Source of the DNA: Rhizophagus sp. LPA8_4_AMF
Taxonomy: Eukaryota; Glomeromycota; Glomeromycetes; Glomerales; Glomeraceae
DNA: 25,354 nucleotides
Reading direction: 5' to 3'
Assembly: GCA_021464525.1 (NCBI GenBank)
Contig: JADRCO010000859.1
Coordinates: 1-25,354 of the forward strand
Part shown: one piece after another, positions 9,943 to 19,565 of the stretch
How the letters are laid out: the number at the start of each line of letters is the position of its first letter
Numbering within the stretch: position 1 is the first letter of the stretch
The notes under the pieces: model-generated
The model's input: the letters and a program-made list of their open reading frames with translations, nothing else
Told to the model about the DNA's origin: nothing
The model's database searches: none
Position numbers and translations under genes: made by a program

Positions 9943-11216
9943 GAATACTTTTTGATGTTTTTTGTAATCTTTCAAATTTCATCTTTTTGTATAATTGAAA
10001 ATAGCCGAGAGCATCAATAGAAATTTTTTTTGTAACACCTTACGAACTTGATGATTATATAAATAATTTAGATGATGATTCTCTTATTTTTAAAAATGAA
10101 TCAAAAGCGGATCAGAAAAGAAGAATCTAAAGAAGAATGGTAAATCTAGATTAATTGTAAAAGTGTTAAAAGAATTATTGATAACTAGACCAAACTTAGT
10201 ATAATTGATGGAATTGATGGAGTTGTAAAACAAGTGTGATAATTAATTTGAATAGAAAATTTGCGAGAAAGGGAGAAAGGAGAAACAGCTAGATTTAATA
10301 TATTTTTAAAAGAAAGATGGCTCGTTCTTTTTGTTTGACTTTACCTTTTTTCTTCGATTCTGCCTTGTGTCGTTTGTTATTTTCTGCGCCTGCCGTAGTC
10401 AATTTCGAAGGTTCGAATTTTTTTTCCTATGGTTGAAGTCTCATATCTATAATTTTAAAGTATTTTATTTCAACTTTAACAAGAAATAAAGATAGTAGTT
10501 TTAGTTATGACAGTCATGAATTTTTTATACATTGTTCCTTCTTTTTGATGTACTGTAATAAGATACGCTGAATGTAAAATTTTCACGAATAATTTGATTT
10601 ATTTTTTTTCAATTTTTGACCTTTAAAATTTTGATTTTTTTATTTCAAAAACTAATCTATTCTATTTGAAAAAAATCATTATGTAAAATATCGTACGTCA
10701 CAAATGTAATAATAGATATAATGAGATAAATAGAAAGATTTTCTTTTTGAAATTATGAAACTTCGCCGAAAAAATTAACATGAGAATTTCTTAAGGTAAT
10801 ACGAAAATATTGATAAAATAAATATAAAATTATCACGCAAATGCTTATAAAAATATAGATGACAGATAATACGAATTTTTCTATGTACTATTTTGTTTTT
10901 AAAAAAAAAGTATTAGAAGAATTTTGAAATTTGAGTTTGTCATAAACAGATTTTGCATATTTCAGATATTTATCATAATTTAATTTATGATTATAATAAC
11001 GATTTTGTATAATTTGAAATAAAGTAAGCGAAGGGTATCTTTAATTTACGATTGTAAGAAATAAAAGTAAGGAAAGAATATATCTTTAATTTACGGCTTG
11101 AATAATAAATTAATATAATAAACATTGTGATAAGCGATTCAATTTGCCACAATGACACACATGATGTGGCGTGAAATGAAATAAGCGAATGATTTGATAA
11201 TCATCAATGTAATTCT
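9943..11216. other. Intergenic, no supported gene
   Basis: No recognised domain. A short acidic open stretch near 10035-10130 (plus) reads TPYELDDYINNLDDDSLIF and a basic one near 10310-10433 lies on the minus strand; neither has a convincing start or relative. The rest is AT-rich with many stops. Confidence 0.4.
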
Positions 11217-11663
11217 TTAAAAAGGAGAACCATTAAAAATTGAATTTGCGAATGGATCATTTGTGATCTGTATTGGTAAACGTCTAATACAATATAATGG
11301 ATATTTAATTTCACGTCTTAGTTGTCTTTGATTTCGACGTTTATGAAGAATGCGACTGTAAGATGATAAGTTGACTGTAGGATAGGATTTAGTTGAAACA
11401 GTAAATTGATTATTCGTAAAAGAGGAGTCAGAATGTGAAGCATGTTCCATTTGGGTTAAATTTGTTGGTTGTTGCTTATGATCCATCATAACGACGCAAA
11501 TGTGATTTTTGTTGTTATTCTCAAATAATTTACAGAACCTTTTCTTTGATACTAATAGAAAGGAACTTAGTGGAAGAGAATGATTGAAAATAGAGGGAAA
11601 AATTGTATATTTACAGAAAAATATTATATTGGGCTTAAATAGTCTACAAGTTTTATAGTCCAA
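11217..11663 (-). CDS. Hypothetical basic protein or exon, 148 codons
   Basis: A 148-codon frame on the minus strand. The first 50 residues are hydrophobic and low in complexity and may not be coding. From an internal MMDHKQQ onward the composition is more protein-like: a Ser/Thr/Asn-rich part, then a basic stretch (ILHKRRNQRQLRREIKYPL) and an end in ITNDPFANSIFNGSPF. No family was recognised. It may be the last exon of a gene whose upstream exons were not found, or a chance ORF. There is no signal peptide with a clear cleavage site. Confidence 0.3.
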   Translation of the reverse strand: MDYKTCRLFKPNIIFFCKYTIFPSIFNHSLPLSSFLLVSKKRFCKLFENNNKNHICVVMMDHKQQPTNLTQMEHASHSDSSFTNNQFTVSTKSYPTVNLSSYSRILHKRRNQRQLRREIKYPLYCIRRLPIQITNDPFANSIFNGSPF

Positions 11664-11980
11664 TTTTCCTTCAATCCAATAATTTTAATTGGTCATATGA
11701 ATAAAATTAGCTCTAGACTGGTTGTCCAAAAAAGTTATTTACCGATATAACATTATAAATTTTATTAAAGTTGCTATTTTTTTTTATAGAGTTAAACATC
11801 GGTGAGTAATTATCATTAATTTACTTGAATGAACAAATTTTTATATTCATTTTTGTTTTTCCAATGTTTTCTGCATAAACAATATTATGCTGAAATCATC
11901 ACCGAATATTCAGGACCTTAAAGCATTATAACAGGCAATATTAAAATACCATCTATTTATTTAAGGATATAATTGCTAAC
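11664..11980. other. Non-coding, nothing recognised
   Basis: AT-rich, no long open frame on either strand, no repeat or RNA gene seen. Confidence 0.4.
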
Positions 11981-11989
11981 TGCAATTGG

Positions 11990-12600
11990 TTTATTCTTAT
12001 TAACGAAAATGCGAAATTTGAATCATGTGATTTATTAGAAGTTATAACTGATAAAGACTTTGATACTACCGAAAAATTATCATTCGTTCCAGCAATAATT
12101 AGGCCAGGTTTAACTTAAATATTATCACCTTTCTTTGATGTAAGATGCATTAACCAATAATAAATGGTAGATGTTTAATCCATAAATCTCTATTTTATTT
12201 TTTGATTTCAAAAGTGATACAATATTTATTACAGACCAATAAAAATAACACTAAATGCATGAAGTCATACGTACAGTATATTCTTTTATCATTTAACCGA
12301 TAAAAATTAGTCAATATCTTTTTCTTATCTCGTTAAGCGCAAAGACAGCTGAAAACGCGAAAGTTTCGGAAATATTGATTTATAAGAATGTTGTAACCGA
12401 TGAGTCTTTAATATTACCGAAAATTTATAATGCAAGTATTATTCACCTTTCTTTGATTTATTAGTCCTTTAAAATCACGTAACAAAAGTTTAAAATTGGA
12501 ATCACTTAAATCACTTGTTAATTTTTTTTTGAAAGGCGCTATGAAAATATTCCACAAATAAAAATAGCATTAACTGTATGAAGCTCCGCGTGTATTCTTT
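11990..12600 (+). repeat. Diverged tandem duplication, about 320-bp unit, with coding-like pieces
   Basis: Two successive segments share ordered blocks: GAAAAYGCGAAA (about 12007 and 12351), ACCGAAAA (about 12068 and 12416), CACCTTTCTTTGAT (12126 and 12444) and AATAAAAATARCA followed by TATTCTTTTAT (12238 and 12557). Spacing is about 320-348 bp. Each carries a short reading piece starting ENAK: unit 1 CDLLEVITDKDFDTTEKL, unit 2 VVTDESLILPKIYNASIIHL. The VTDESLI and IIHLSL wording is reminiscent of F-box/LRR (AMN1-type) repeats, but that is weak. Both units have stops, so neither is an intact gene. Confidence 0.5.
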
Positions 12601-13600
12601 TATTCCAATCAATTAAACTAAAAAATGTTATGTGAAAATAATTGAATTCTAGTGGCGGAGTATCAAACATGCAATTAATTAGAATGTCACAACCAAGCAC
12701 TATAGCGACACGAAATAACGAATACGCAAACTAAACGATCATTTGTATTAAGTAATTATTCTATAGCTTCCAATTTTTTTTTTTTAATTAAAGTATTAAT
12801 ATGAAAAAATTTTTAGAGCAAAAATAATGAATCACAAAATTTTTTTATTTATTTAGTTAATGAGGTTAATTATAATCTTTATCGTTTGATTTTTGGATTT
12901 GAATTTTCTCAATCGTAACTTATTTCATTTCATTATGGTATATTTATTATTGAGAATTACTTTATTAAGAAAATTTTTAGCGATGGTACGATCGAACAGT
13001 ATCATAATGAAAAGAAAAAACAAGTGGTTGAGTTAACTGAATATAAAAATTTTTGTTCGCCAAAAAGCAACGTTAGTGTGGTCTGTTAATTAAGTAATTT
13101 TAAGTTCATATATAAAAAATAGTTCATGTTTTATTAGATGCTCAAATCGAACAAATCAATTATTTTGATAGTAAGTTAGTTTATAAATTATGTTATAAAA
13201 GTTGCGAAGTATATACTTACATTAACTAGTGAATTTTCTAGCATTTTACATTTAAATCTTATCTATATATCGAGGTTTGATTTTCTTTCCATAAAATGGT
13301 AGGAATTTTATAATACAGTAATAAATGACTTCGTACTAATTGTTAGAACTGTACATCTAATTTAAAAAATGGGACATATATAAATCATAGAACCAGCAAA
13401 TATAATATGTTTTAAGAAATATACAGAAAATTATTGATTGAAAGAAGCAAGAGCAAATAAAAATGCAGCAAAAAGAATTCGCTTCAGATCCTTTCAATAA
13501 TTTGACACTTTGTTATACGAAAAAAATTTGATAACGAACATTAATATGATAGTTGATTTTCACAGCTGACTAATATAATCACCCAGAACAAAGTATATTT
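12601..13600. other. Gene-poor stretch
   Basis: Only short open frames with no recognised domain; a poly-T/A tract lies near 12770-12790. Nothing else could be supported. Confidence 0.4.
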
Positions 13601-13604
13601 TGAA

Positions 13605-13890
13605 GAAAATACAATTTATTATTAGCTTCAAGCAGGAAATAATAAATATAAAAAAAAATGTGTGTGATTTATTTATAAATAAAATTTATGAACTTTTATA
13701 CATCAAAATCACAATTATTACTTTTGCGATGCGATCAATAAACTATACCATCGCATAGTCAATTTATGATACATCTCGTCATCTTATTAGCTAAAATTCT
13801 CCTAATAACATTTGAAATTTTAAAAAAATTTAGTAAATATATTTTTATTTGTACAAACTATTAATAAAATCAACATATTTAAACTTATTT
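13605..13890 (+). repeat. Dispersed repeat family, copy A
   Basis: Shares an ordered set of blocks with 20445-20790 and 23425-23650: a GAAAATAC start, TTTATTTATAAATAA, a TTATACATCA/ATTATTACTTTT part, TTATGATACATC, and a TCGTCATCTTATTAG part followed by AT-rich sequence and AAACTTATTTT. All three copies are in the same orientation. Non-coding; possibly a non-autonomous element or an untranslated relic. Confidence 0.5.
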
Positions 13891-14101
13891 TAGTCTGTAG
13901 GGGCATCTTCAGAGTATCAACAGCTTTTATTAATTATATTTTGTCCGAGCCAAGGCCTGATTTATGATGCCAATTGAATGTTAACGATACTAACCAAATC
14001 AACGAACACATAATGCAAAGGTATTTTGGTGACGTCTACTTGTAATTTCCCAAAGTAAAACATCTAAACTATAAATATATATATATAATTTATGTTCTTA
14101 T

Positions 14102-14193
14102 CATATGGGCCGATTTGACGCATCATACCAATAGTAACCAATTCCCATTTACTATGAAATTATCACATGCAATGCGTCAAATCCGCCCATATG
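14102..14193. repeat. Nested inverted repeat / 92-bp hairpin
   Basis: The arms at 14102-14123 and 14172-14193 are reverse complements over 22 bases with one mismatch (outer part CATATGGGC, inner part GATTTGACGCAT). Inside them a second perfect 7-bp stem, ATAGTAA (14131-14137) with TTACTAT (14149-14155), closes on a short loop. The arms are richer in GC than their surroundings. A miniature inverted-repeat element or a structured transcript would both look like this; no flanking target duplication was clear. Confidence 0.75.
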
Positions 14194-14585
14194 TAATATT
14201 GTGGTTAATATATTTAATCATCACTATTAGCTATCGAGCTAAATATAACCTATTAATTGTTTAGACAATCCATAGTTTGCAATTAAAAAAGAAATACTTT
14301 AAATAGTGTATTATAAAAATAAATTATTGGCTTACAAAATGCCACTTGAATCTTATCTTTTATTTGTGGAAATTTTTTATAACATAACTTATATAAATTA
14401 AATGAATAGATGATATTAGGAATTATACTAAAGTATTAAAATATGCCAATGAAGGAAATTTAAAATGGAGATTTAAGAAACTATTGACATTTTGATGAAT
14501 AAGATTTAACTAAGTAAAGAATAATATATAATTTAATATAATATGTCACTCCTTACGCTAAAATTGATTTAAATAAATTTCTTAC

Positions 14586-15011
14586 CACATTTACAATCTT
14601 TTTATCATCATCTTCGATCTTTAAAGTTCTCTTATCGATAAGGCTTTTAAATGCAAACGTCATTGATTACCGCCCTATTTACAAAATCACATTTTCCTTT
14701 ACCGATTTCTTCAAATGTAATTAAATTCGCTATATTCAAAATAATGAATGTTTTCATCTTTTATTTTCTTTTTAAACCATTCCTAATTTTGAGTAATAAT
14801 TAATTTTTAAAAAGAAATGAAAGAAAATGGTAATGTTAAAATTTACCTCTTCGATATCAGCTTTAATCTTATCATCGACACGCCCATTTAAAAAAAAAAA
14901 ATTGCAGGAATTAAATGGCAGCTTATAATTAATGCTACTAAATTTTTCTTGAACACCTTTAGCCTGAACATATGAATCTTTTAATCGAAAAATTCTTGCA
15001 TTAAATGTGTT
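14586..15011 (-). pseudogene. TKL kinase N-lobe pseudogene fragment
   Basis: Exon-like parts at 14847-15011 and 14586-14782 (minus) are joined by a 64-nt GT-AG intron. The first reads RLKDSYVQAKGVQEKFSSIN and ends DDKIKADIEE; the second begins EWFKKKIKDENIHYFEYSEF, then in another frame EEIGKGKCDFVNRAV, then TFAFKSLIDKRTL with the beta3 lysine and a donor-like GTAAGA at its end. Frameshifts near 14711-14718 and 14655-14662 and loss of glycine-loop glycines mark it as decayed. No C-lobe follows. A second relic of the same type lies at 24897-25061. Confidence 0.65.
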
Positions 15012-15525
15012 TTATTAATAATAATTAAATCAACGTAAATTTATATAATGTTCTCTTGAAATATTTTGGATTTTTCTTTTTATTATCTCCCAAATTTTTA
15101 AAGATCACGTCAGCTATTTCTTACTACCGCTTTGCCATACATCACAGACAAAAATTTTTTTTTTTATATTGAGCTGTTTGATTATTTCGTTCTCACTGCC
15201 TCACGAGCGGACTCTTTTTTTACATTACAAAAATTTGAAAATGGTTTCTCTAAATTCAAATTCAGTAAATTAAGCGGTTAATTATTCAATTTCCATAAAC
15301 TGATATTTTAAATACTCAAGTTACCTACCTAAAACCATGTCAATTTTTTTTAATCTACTAATAACGTTAACTCATGGAAATCTTTATTATGCTCAGCCGT
15401 TTGACGTTTTTGATTACTTCTACAAGTGAAAGAATTTTGATTCTGATTCTGTTTATTTCTTAGTCCTGTTGCTGCTGACTCAACAATTTCTCGCCATTAT
15501 TCAATACTTTGACTAACATTTTGTT
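15012..15525. other. Intergenic with weak coding-like pieces on the minus strand
   Basis: The minus strand has short readable pieces (near 15060-15120 EIADVIFKNLGDNKKKNPKY; near 15350-15515 REIVESAATGLRNKQNQNQ, ending at a stop) that could be further 5' exons of the decayed kinase at 14586-15011. Stops separate them and no family was recognised. Confidence 0.25.
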
Positions 15526-15562
15526 AAAAAAAAAAAAAAATACAGTATTTTTTTTTTTTTTT
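15526..15562. repeat. Perfect A/T palindrome
   Basis: Fifteen A, then TACAGTA, then a run of 20 T gives a perfect 37-bp palindrome centred on 15544, with five further T. It lies about 110 bases upstream of the ATG at 15673. It may be a slippage product or a weak spot in assembly; promoter use is unknown. Confidence 0.6.
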
Positions 15563-15672
15563 TTTTTGTGAAACTGTGAAACTCTTGGGACTCACCTGAT
15601 GCATCATGTTCTCGATCTGCAAATTGGACTCTTGGAAGTTTTTTTTTATAATTGGGAAACTTCAAAGCCATA

Positions 15673-16057
15673 ATGTCCTCCAAAAACTATGATAGAAAGT
15701 GCAAAAAATGTGGTGAACAATATACGAATGATTTAAATGCAGAGTACGAATGGTGCAAACTATGTCAAACAAAATATTTAGGAGACCCTACAAGCGGGAA
15801 CGAAAAAATTGACGATTTAATTCAAGAAATTCAATCAAAAATCAATGATCCAAATGATATAGTATTTGAATGAATTCCGTATGATCAGTTTGATGGCATT
15901 GAAGAAATAAGCAAAGGCGATGTTGCTACAGTATAAATGGAAAGATGGTCCGTTATATTACGAATATATGGTTGGTTGGGCAAGAGAATCAGATAAAAAA
16001 GTCGCTTTAAAATGTTTAGATAATTCACAAAATTTGACTAGTGATTTCCTAAACGAG
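15673..16057 (+). pseudogene. Module A: zinc ribbon plus kinase N-lobe, broken
   Basis: ATG at 15673 gives MSSKNYDRKCKKCGEQYTND, a CX2C-X14-CX2C ribbon and the SGNEKIDDLIQEIQ linker. A TGA at 15871 replaces the Trp of the conserved EWIPYDQF. The N-lobe continues (IPYDQFDGIEEISKGDVATV) to a TAA at 15934, where 8 bases are missing compared with modules B and C, and resumes in another frame as WKDGPLYYEY and VALKCLDNSQN, ending FLNE at a GT donor. The start was placed at this ATG because it precedes the ribbon as in the other modules. Confidence 0.7.
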
Positions 16058-16288
16058 GTATGAAACTTATGAATCTTGAGTGCTCTTTTTTCTATAATTT
16101 GACATCATGTCACCATTTATGTAAACATAAAAAAAAAACTTTTTCTCTAATATAATATTTAAGGACGAAAAGACGGATGTGAATCTTAATTCTATAGCAT
16201 ACTGTACCTATTGGCACTATCGATTCATAATGCCAAATTATAATGTCTTTTTTATTATAATTAAAATAATTTTTTTTTTGTTTAATAG
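16058..16288 (+). other. Long intron A (231 nt)
   Basis: It starts GTATGA and ends TTTAATAG, the same ends as the other module introns, but it is about three times their length (62-74 nt). The extra part, about 16130-16240, holds a readable piece (MNLNSIAYCTYWHYRFIMPN) of no known family and may be an insertion. Confidence 0.6.
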
Positions 16289-16789
16289 GTTACTACATAT
16301 TCAATCGATTATTTTGATAATAATTTTAAGATATATGGTATATCTCAAAATCCCAATACGAAAGATTATATTATAGTTCTTCAAAATGAATACTGTGAAA
16401 AATGTGTAAAATGTGGTAAAAAATATGTAGACACACAGCACAAGTGGTGTAAACTATGTCAAATGAATCATTTTAAGGAAGATTTTATGAATTGGACCAG
16501 TGGGAATGAAGTAATCAATGATTTTATTCAAGAAATGCAGCTAAAAATAGACGATCTAAACGATATAGTATTTGAATGGATTCCATACGATCAATTTTAT
16601 GACGTAAAAGAAATAGTCAAAGATGAAGATGTCAAAGATGATGTTGCGACAGGATATTCAGCAATATGGAAGGATGGATCATTGATTTATAGTTCCATTA
16701 GAAAGGATTTGAAAAGAGAATCAGATAACAAAGTTGTTATAAAATCTTACCATAATTCAAAAAATAACATTAGTGAATTCCTAAATGAG
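16289..16789 (+). CDS. Module B exon: N-lobe end, zinc ribbon, next N-lobe
   Basis: This 167-codon exon is open throughout and bounded by phase-0 introns. It reads VTTYSIDYFDNNFKIYGISQ, a cysteine cluster CEKCVKCGKKY (two overlapping CX2C, X11, CKLC), the NWTSGNE linker, EWIPYDQF and an N-lobe whose glycine loop is degenerate (VKDDVATGYSAIWKDG) with VVIK keeping the lysine. It ends FLNE. It is the counterpart of the exon at 259-741. There is no C-lobe attached, so alone it could not be a kinase. Confidence 0.7.
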
Positions 16790-16863
16790 GTACGAAATTC
16801 TTTATGAATATAAATATTCTATTAATTTACTCTAATAATGATATCTTTTTTACGTTTTAATAG

Positions 16864-17335
16864 GTTAAAATATATTCAACAAATGTTTAAACAATATTCT
16901 TAAAGTATATGGAATATCTCAAAATCCTGATACGAGAGATTATATAATGGTTTTTCCGTACAAAGAGTGTGAAAAATGCGGTAAACTATATTTAAATGAT
17001 TTAAATGCAAAATATAAATGGTGTAGATTATGTCAATTAAAATATCTCAAAGAAAATTTACAAAGCGGTGCAGCGGAAATGAAAAAATTGATAATTTGAT
17101 TCAAGAAACTCAATTAAAAATCAATGACCCAAATAAGATAGTATTCGAATGGATACCATATGATCAACTTTATAATAAAGGAGAAATAAGCAAAAGTGAT
17201 TTCGATACGACATATTCAGCAATATGGAAGGATGGTCCATTATGTTATGATTATGAATGGATAAGAAAATCTGATAAAAACGTTGCTTTGAAATATTATC
17301 ATAACTTACCAGCTAATACCGAATTTCTAGATGAG
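16864..17335 (+). pseudogene. Module C exon: N-lobe end, ribbon, next N-lobe, two frameshifts
   Basis: It begins VKIYSTNV then meets TAA at 16888; the sequence resumes in another frame as NNILKVYGISQNPDTRDY, followed by a ribbon CEKCGKLYLNDLNAKYKWC and CRLC. Near 17063-17078 AGCGGTGC is followed by AGCGGAAA; removing those eight bases restores NLQSGNEKIDN. The N-lobe then reads EWIPYDQLYNKGEISKSDF with no glycine loop, AIWKDGP, and VALK, ending FLDE at a GT donor. Confidence 0.7.
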
Positions 17336-17416
17336 GTATGAAATTTCTGAGTCTTGAGTATATATATTTTTTTAATATATTAATTATTATTTGTTTCCGT
17401 TAGGTCAAATTTAAAA

Positions 17417-18109
17417 ATGAATTTTAGTTTCATTAATAATGTATGTGGAATATCTCAAGATCCTAATACAAAAGATTATTTTATTATCCTTGAAAATGTA
17501 GAAGGCGAAAATTTTAATGATTGGATGTTTAAAAATTATAAAGATTTTAATTGGTCAAATAAAATACGCATATTATCGTGCATTATTCAAATTCTTAAAG
17601 AAATTCATGACTTTCACATAAGAAATATGTTAATTTCAACGAACAATGTGGATTATTTTAACATATTTATTTCAAATATGGGATCATGTGGAGAAGTTGA
17701 GAATATTGATACAAAAATTTATGGAGATATGTATTACACAGCTCCTGAAGTATCGAGTGGAATTTCTTATACTCAAGCAGCAGATATATATAGCTTTGGT
17801 ATGATTATGTATTTTATAGTAACTGGAAATTACCCTCGTGATAAAATTAAACCAGAAATGAATGAAAAAGAAGCGCCAAAATGTTATATTGATTTAATGG
17901 GGAAGTGTTTGGATTTAAATCCGGACAATAGGCCAATTGTCAGTGAAATAGAAGAATCGATTAATTTATTTAATTCATGTTGTGATAGTAAATCAGATTT
18001 TAAAGGGGATATAGAAATTAGTAAAGAACAATATTATGAAATTAAAAAACAATTCAAAGAAGCAGAAGAGTACAGAAAAGCAAATCTTTTATTTATTAGA
18101 GATATCCAA
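17417..18109 (+). pseudogene. Ribbon-kinase family C-lobe, catalytically dead
   Basis: After the acceptor at 17403 a frameshift precedes the open part. It reads CGISQDPNTKDYFIILENVE, a C-lobe in which the expected HRDFHTGN is DFHIRNMLIS and the DMG is NMG, then TAPEV and ADIYSFGMIMYF. About 18 residues after the TG of ATG/VTG (the PFAN-to-ICN part present in the kinase at 1031-1653) are missing. The family tail NRPIVSEIEESINLFNS and EEYRKANLLF follows. Loss of HRD and DxG aspartates makes it a pseudokinase even without the frameshifts. Confidence 0.75.
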
Positions 18110-18690
18110 ATAAGTCCATATATTCTAATTCATGTGGTTTCAACGTTAATTGCGGAAATAATAGAAATTTGTAAAGCGGCAGAATATAACAAAAAAATAT
18201 GCAATGCTCTAGCAGAACGAGTGGAAGTAACTCGTGCTTCTATTGAATTATTAGAACTTAGAAAACAAAAAAATGAAAAGGAATTACGTAAAGAATCATA
18301 TTATAATGCTTTTTGTGCAATTATTGATGTTTTAAAAAAACTTAAAAGAATTTACTAAGAATGTTACACAACTTCACGGTTTTAGAAAATATGCAAGAGC
18401 AACTTCGATTAAAGAAAAATTTATAAGTCTTACAGAAAAATATGATAATGCAATGAAAGACTTACATTTGGCTGTGACAGTTGATAATGAAGAACAAAGA
18501 AGAGATGATGATGAAGCTTTATCGAAAGATCTTGGCGAACTTGATAAATATCTTAAAGCAATGGACGGTAAAGTTGACAAAGTTTATGAAGAAATAACGT
18601 TTATTAAGAATCATATTGACACTAAAACTTTTCAAACAAATAAGATTGATCCAAAAGATCTAATACTTCCTGCACAAGAAAATCCTAATG
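18110..18690 (+). pseudogene. MLKL-like helical bundle fused in frame to the pseudokinase tail
   Basis: Right after the kinase tail RDIQ the frame continues into VSTLIAEIIEICKAAEYNKK, AERVEVTRASIELLELRK and SYYNAFCAIIDVLKKLK. This aligns with residues about 50-115 of the bundle protein on 7263-9517. An extra A in the A4 run 18344-18347 shifts the frame; then EFTKNVTQLHGFRKYARATS and the brace-like EEQRRDDDEALSKDLGELDK follow. The first about 45 residues of the bundle, with its hydrophobic helix, are absent, as expected if a deletion joined two genes. Confidence 0.75.
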
Positions 18691-19565
18691 ACACACGTGG
18701 AAAACATCCTAATGTTGTGGTGAAAAGAATTCTAAATGGACAGGAAGTAGCATGTAAATCAACTTCAACGACCGAAGAAGATACAAAGGTGCAAAGGCAT
18801 ATTGAAATTTTAACGAAATTATCTGAGTGTAGACATATTCTTAGATTTTATGGTGTATCAAAAATTAACGATATTAATATATGGGTTTTTGAATGGGCAC
18901 ATTGTGGAACTTTGAAAGAACTATACGAAAAAAAGGATATTCAATGGCATTATAAGGCTCAAATTGCTCTTAACATTTGTCGTGGGCTTATCTTTTTGCA
19001 AAAAGCTGAAATTTTACATCATGTCCTGAGATGTGAAAATATCTTGATGACAGAAAGTTTAGAACCTAAAATTTATAATTTTAAGTTGGCGCGGTATTAT
19101 AGTGGGGACACCACTACAATAAAGGAAACAACTAATGACGCCGTGCGTTGGTTAGCTCCTGAAAAATTAATCAGCTTCAAGTCAAAATATACGGCACAAT
19201 GTGAAGTATTTAGTTTTGGTATTCTACTTTTGGAACTTGCTTTTGAGAAAATTCCATACAGAAGTTTGAAAGTAGACGAAATTAGAGACTTTGTGATTAA
19301 AGGTAGTAGAGAAATAATTAAATTTGGAGATCCTACTCCTGAAATTTCTAAATTCCAAGAAGACTATAAAAGAATTATAAGTGACGGTAAGTATACACGT
19401 TTCTAAAGGAGTGCATAATTGTAAGTAAATTATTATTAATTTTTTTTTGTACTATTAGCTTGGAAGCAAGACCCTCAAGAACGTATCTCTATTTTGAAAG
19501 CATTGGACATGCTAGATGGACTAAATGATTCCATCAGACATATGTTTAATGCCAGCTTTACTTGA
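18691..19565 (+). pseudogene. Pseudokinase (HHV/NFK) with small intron
   Basis: Open to 19386, then a 72-nt intron (GTAAGT ... ACTATTAG, 19387-19458) that restores AWKQDPQERISILKAL. The domain has VACK (beta3 lysine), RFYGVS, EWAHCGTLKELYE, then ILHHVLRCENILM, where HRD is HHV, and YNFKLARYY, where DFG is NFK. WLAPEKL and CEVFSFGILLLEL follow. NFK matches the other pseudokinase (381-383 of the protein on 7263-9517). In frame it stops at 19563-19565; a shift near 19522-19530 is needed to reach the Sel1 part. Confidence 0.75.

Noticed and set aside
10310-10433. Minus-strand basic stretch that recalls a bZIP basic region
   Set aside because: No leucine zipper follows, no start codon, and the match to the basic-region pattern is poor.
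13437-13530. Reading piece with KKQEQIKMQQKEFASDPFNN
   Set aside because: Short, ends in a stop, low-complexity start, competing open frame; no family recognised.
15868-15876. TGA read as Trp (altered code)
   Set aside because: TGG is used at the same position in the other modules and TGA serves as a normal stop elsewhere; a point mutation is simpler.
18341-18350. Programmed ribosomal frameshift at the A4 run
   Set aside because: No slippery heptamer with a downstream structure is evident, and the locus has many other unrelated disruptions.
18374-18580. Minus-strand open frame of 68 codons
   Set aside because: Antisense of the MLKL-like brace region.
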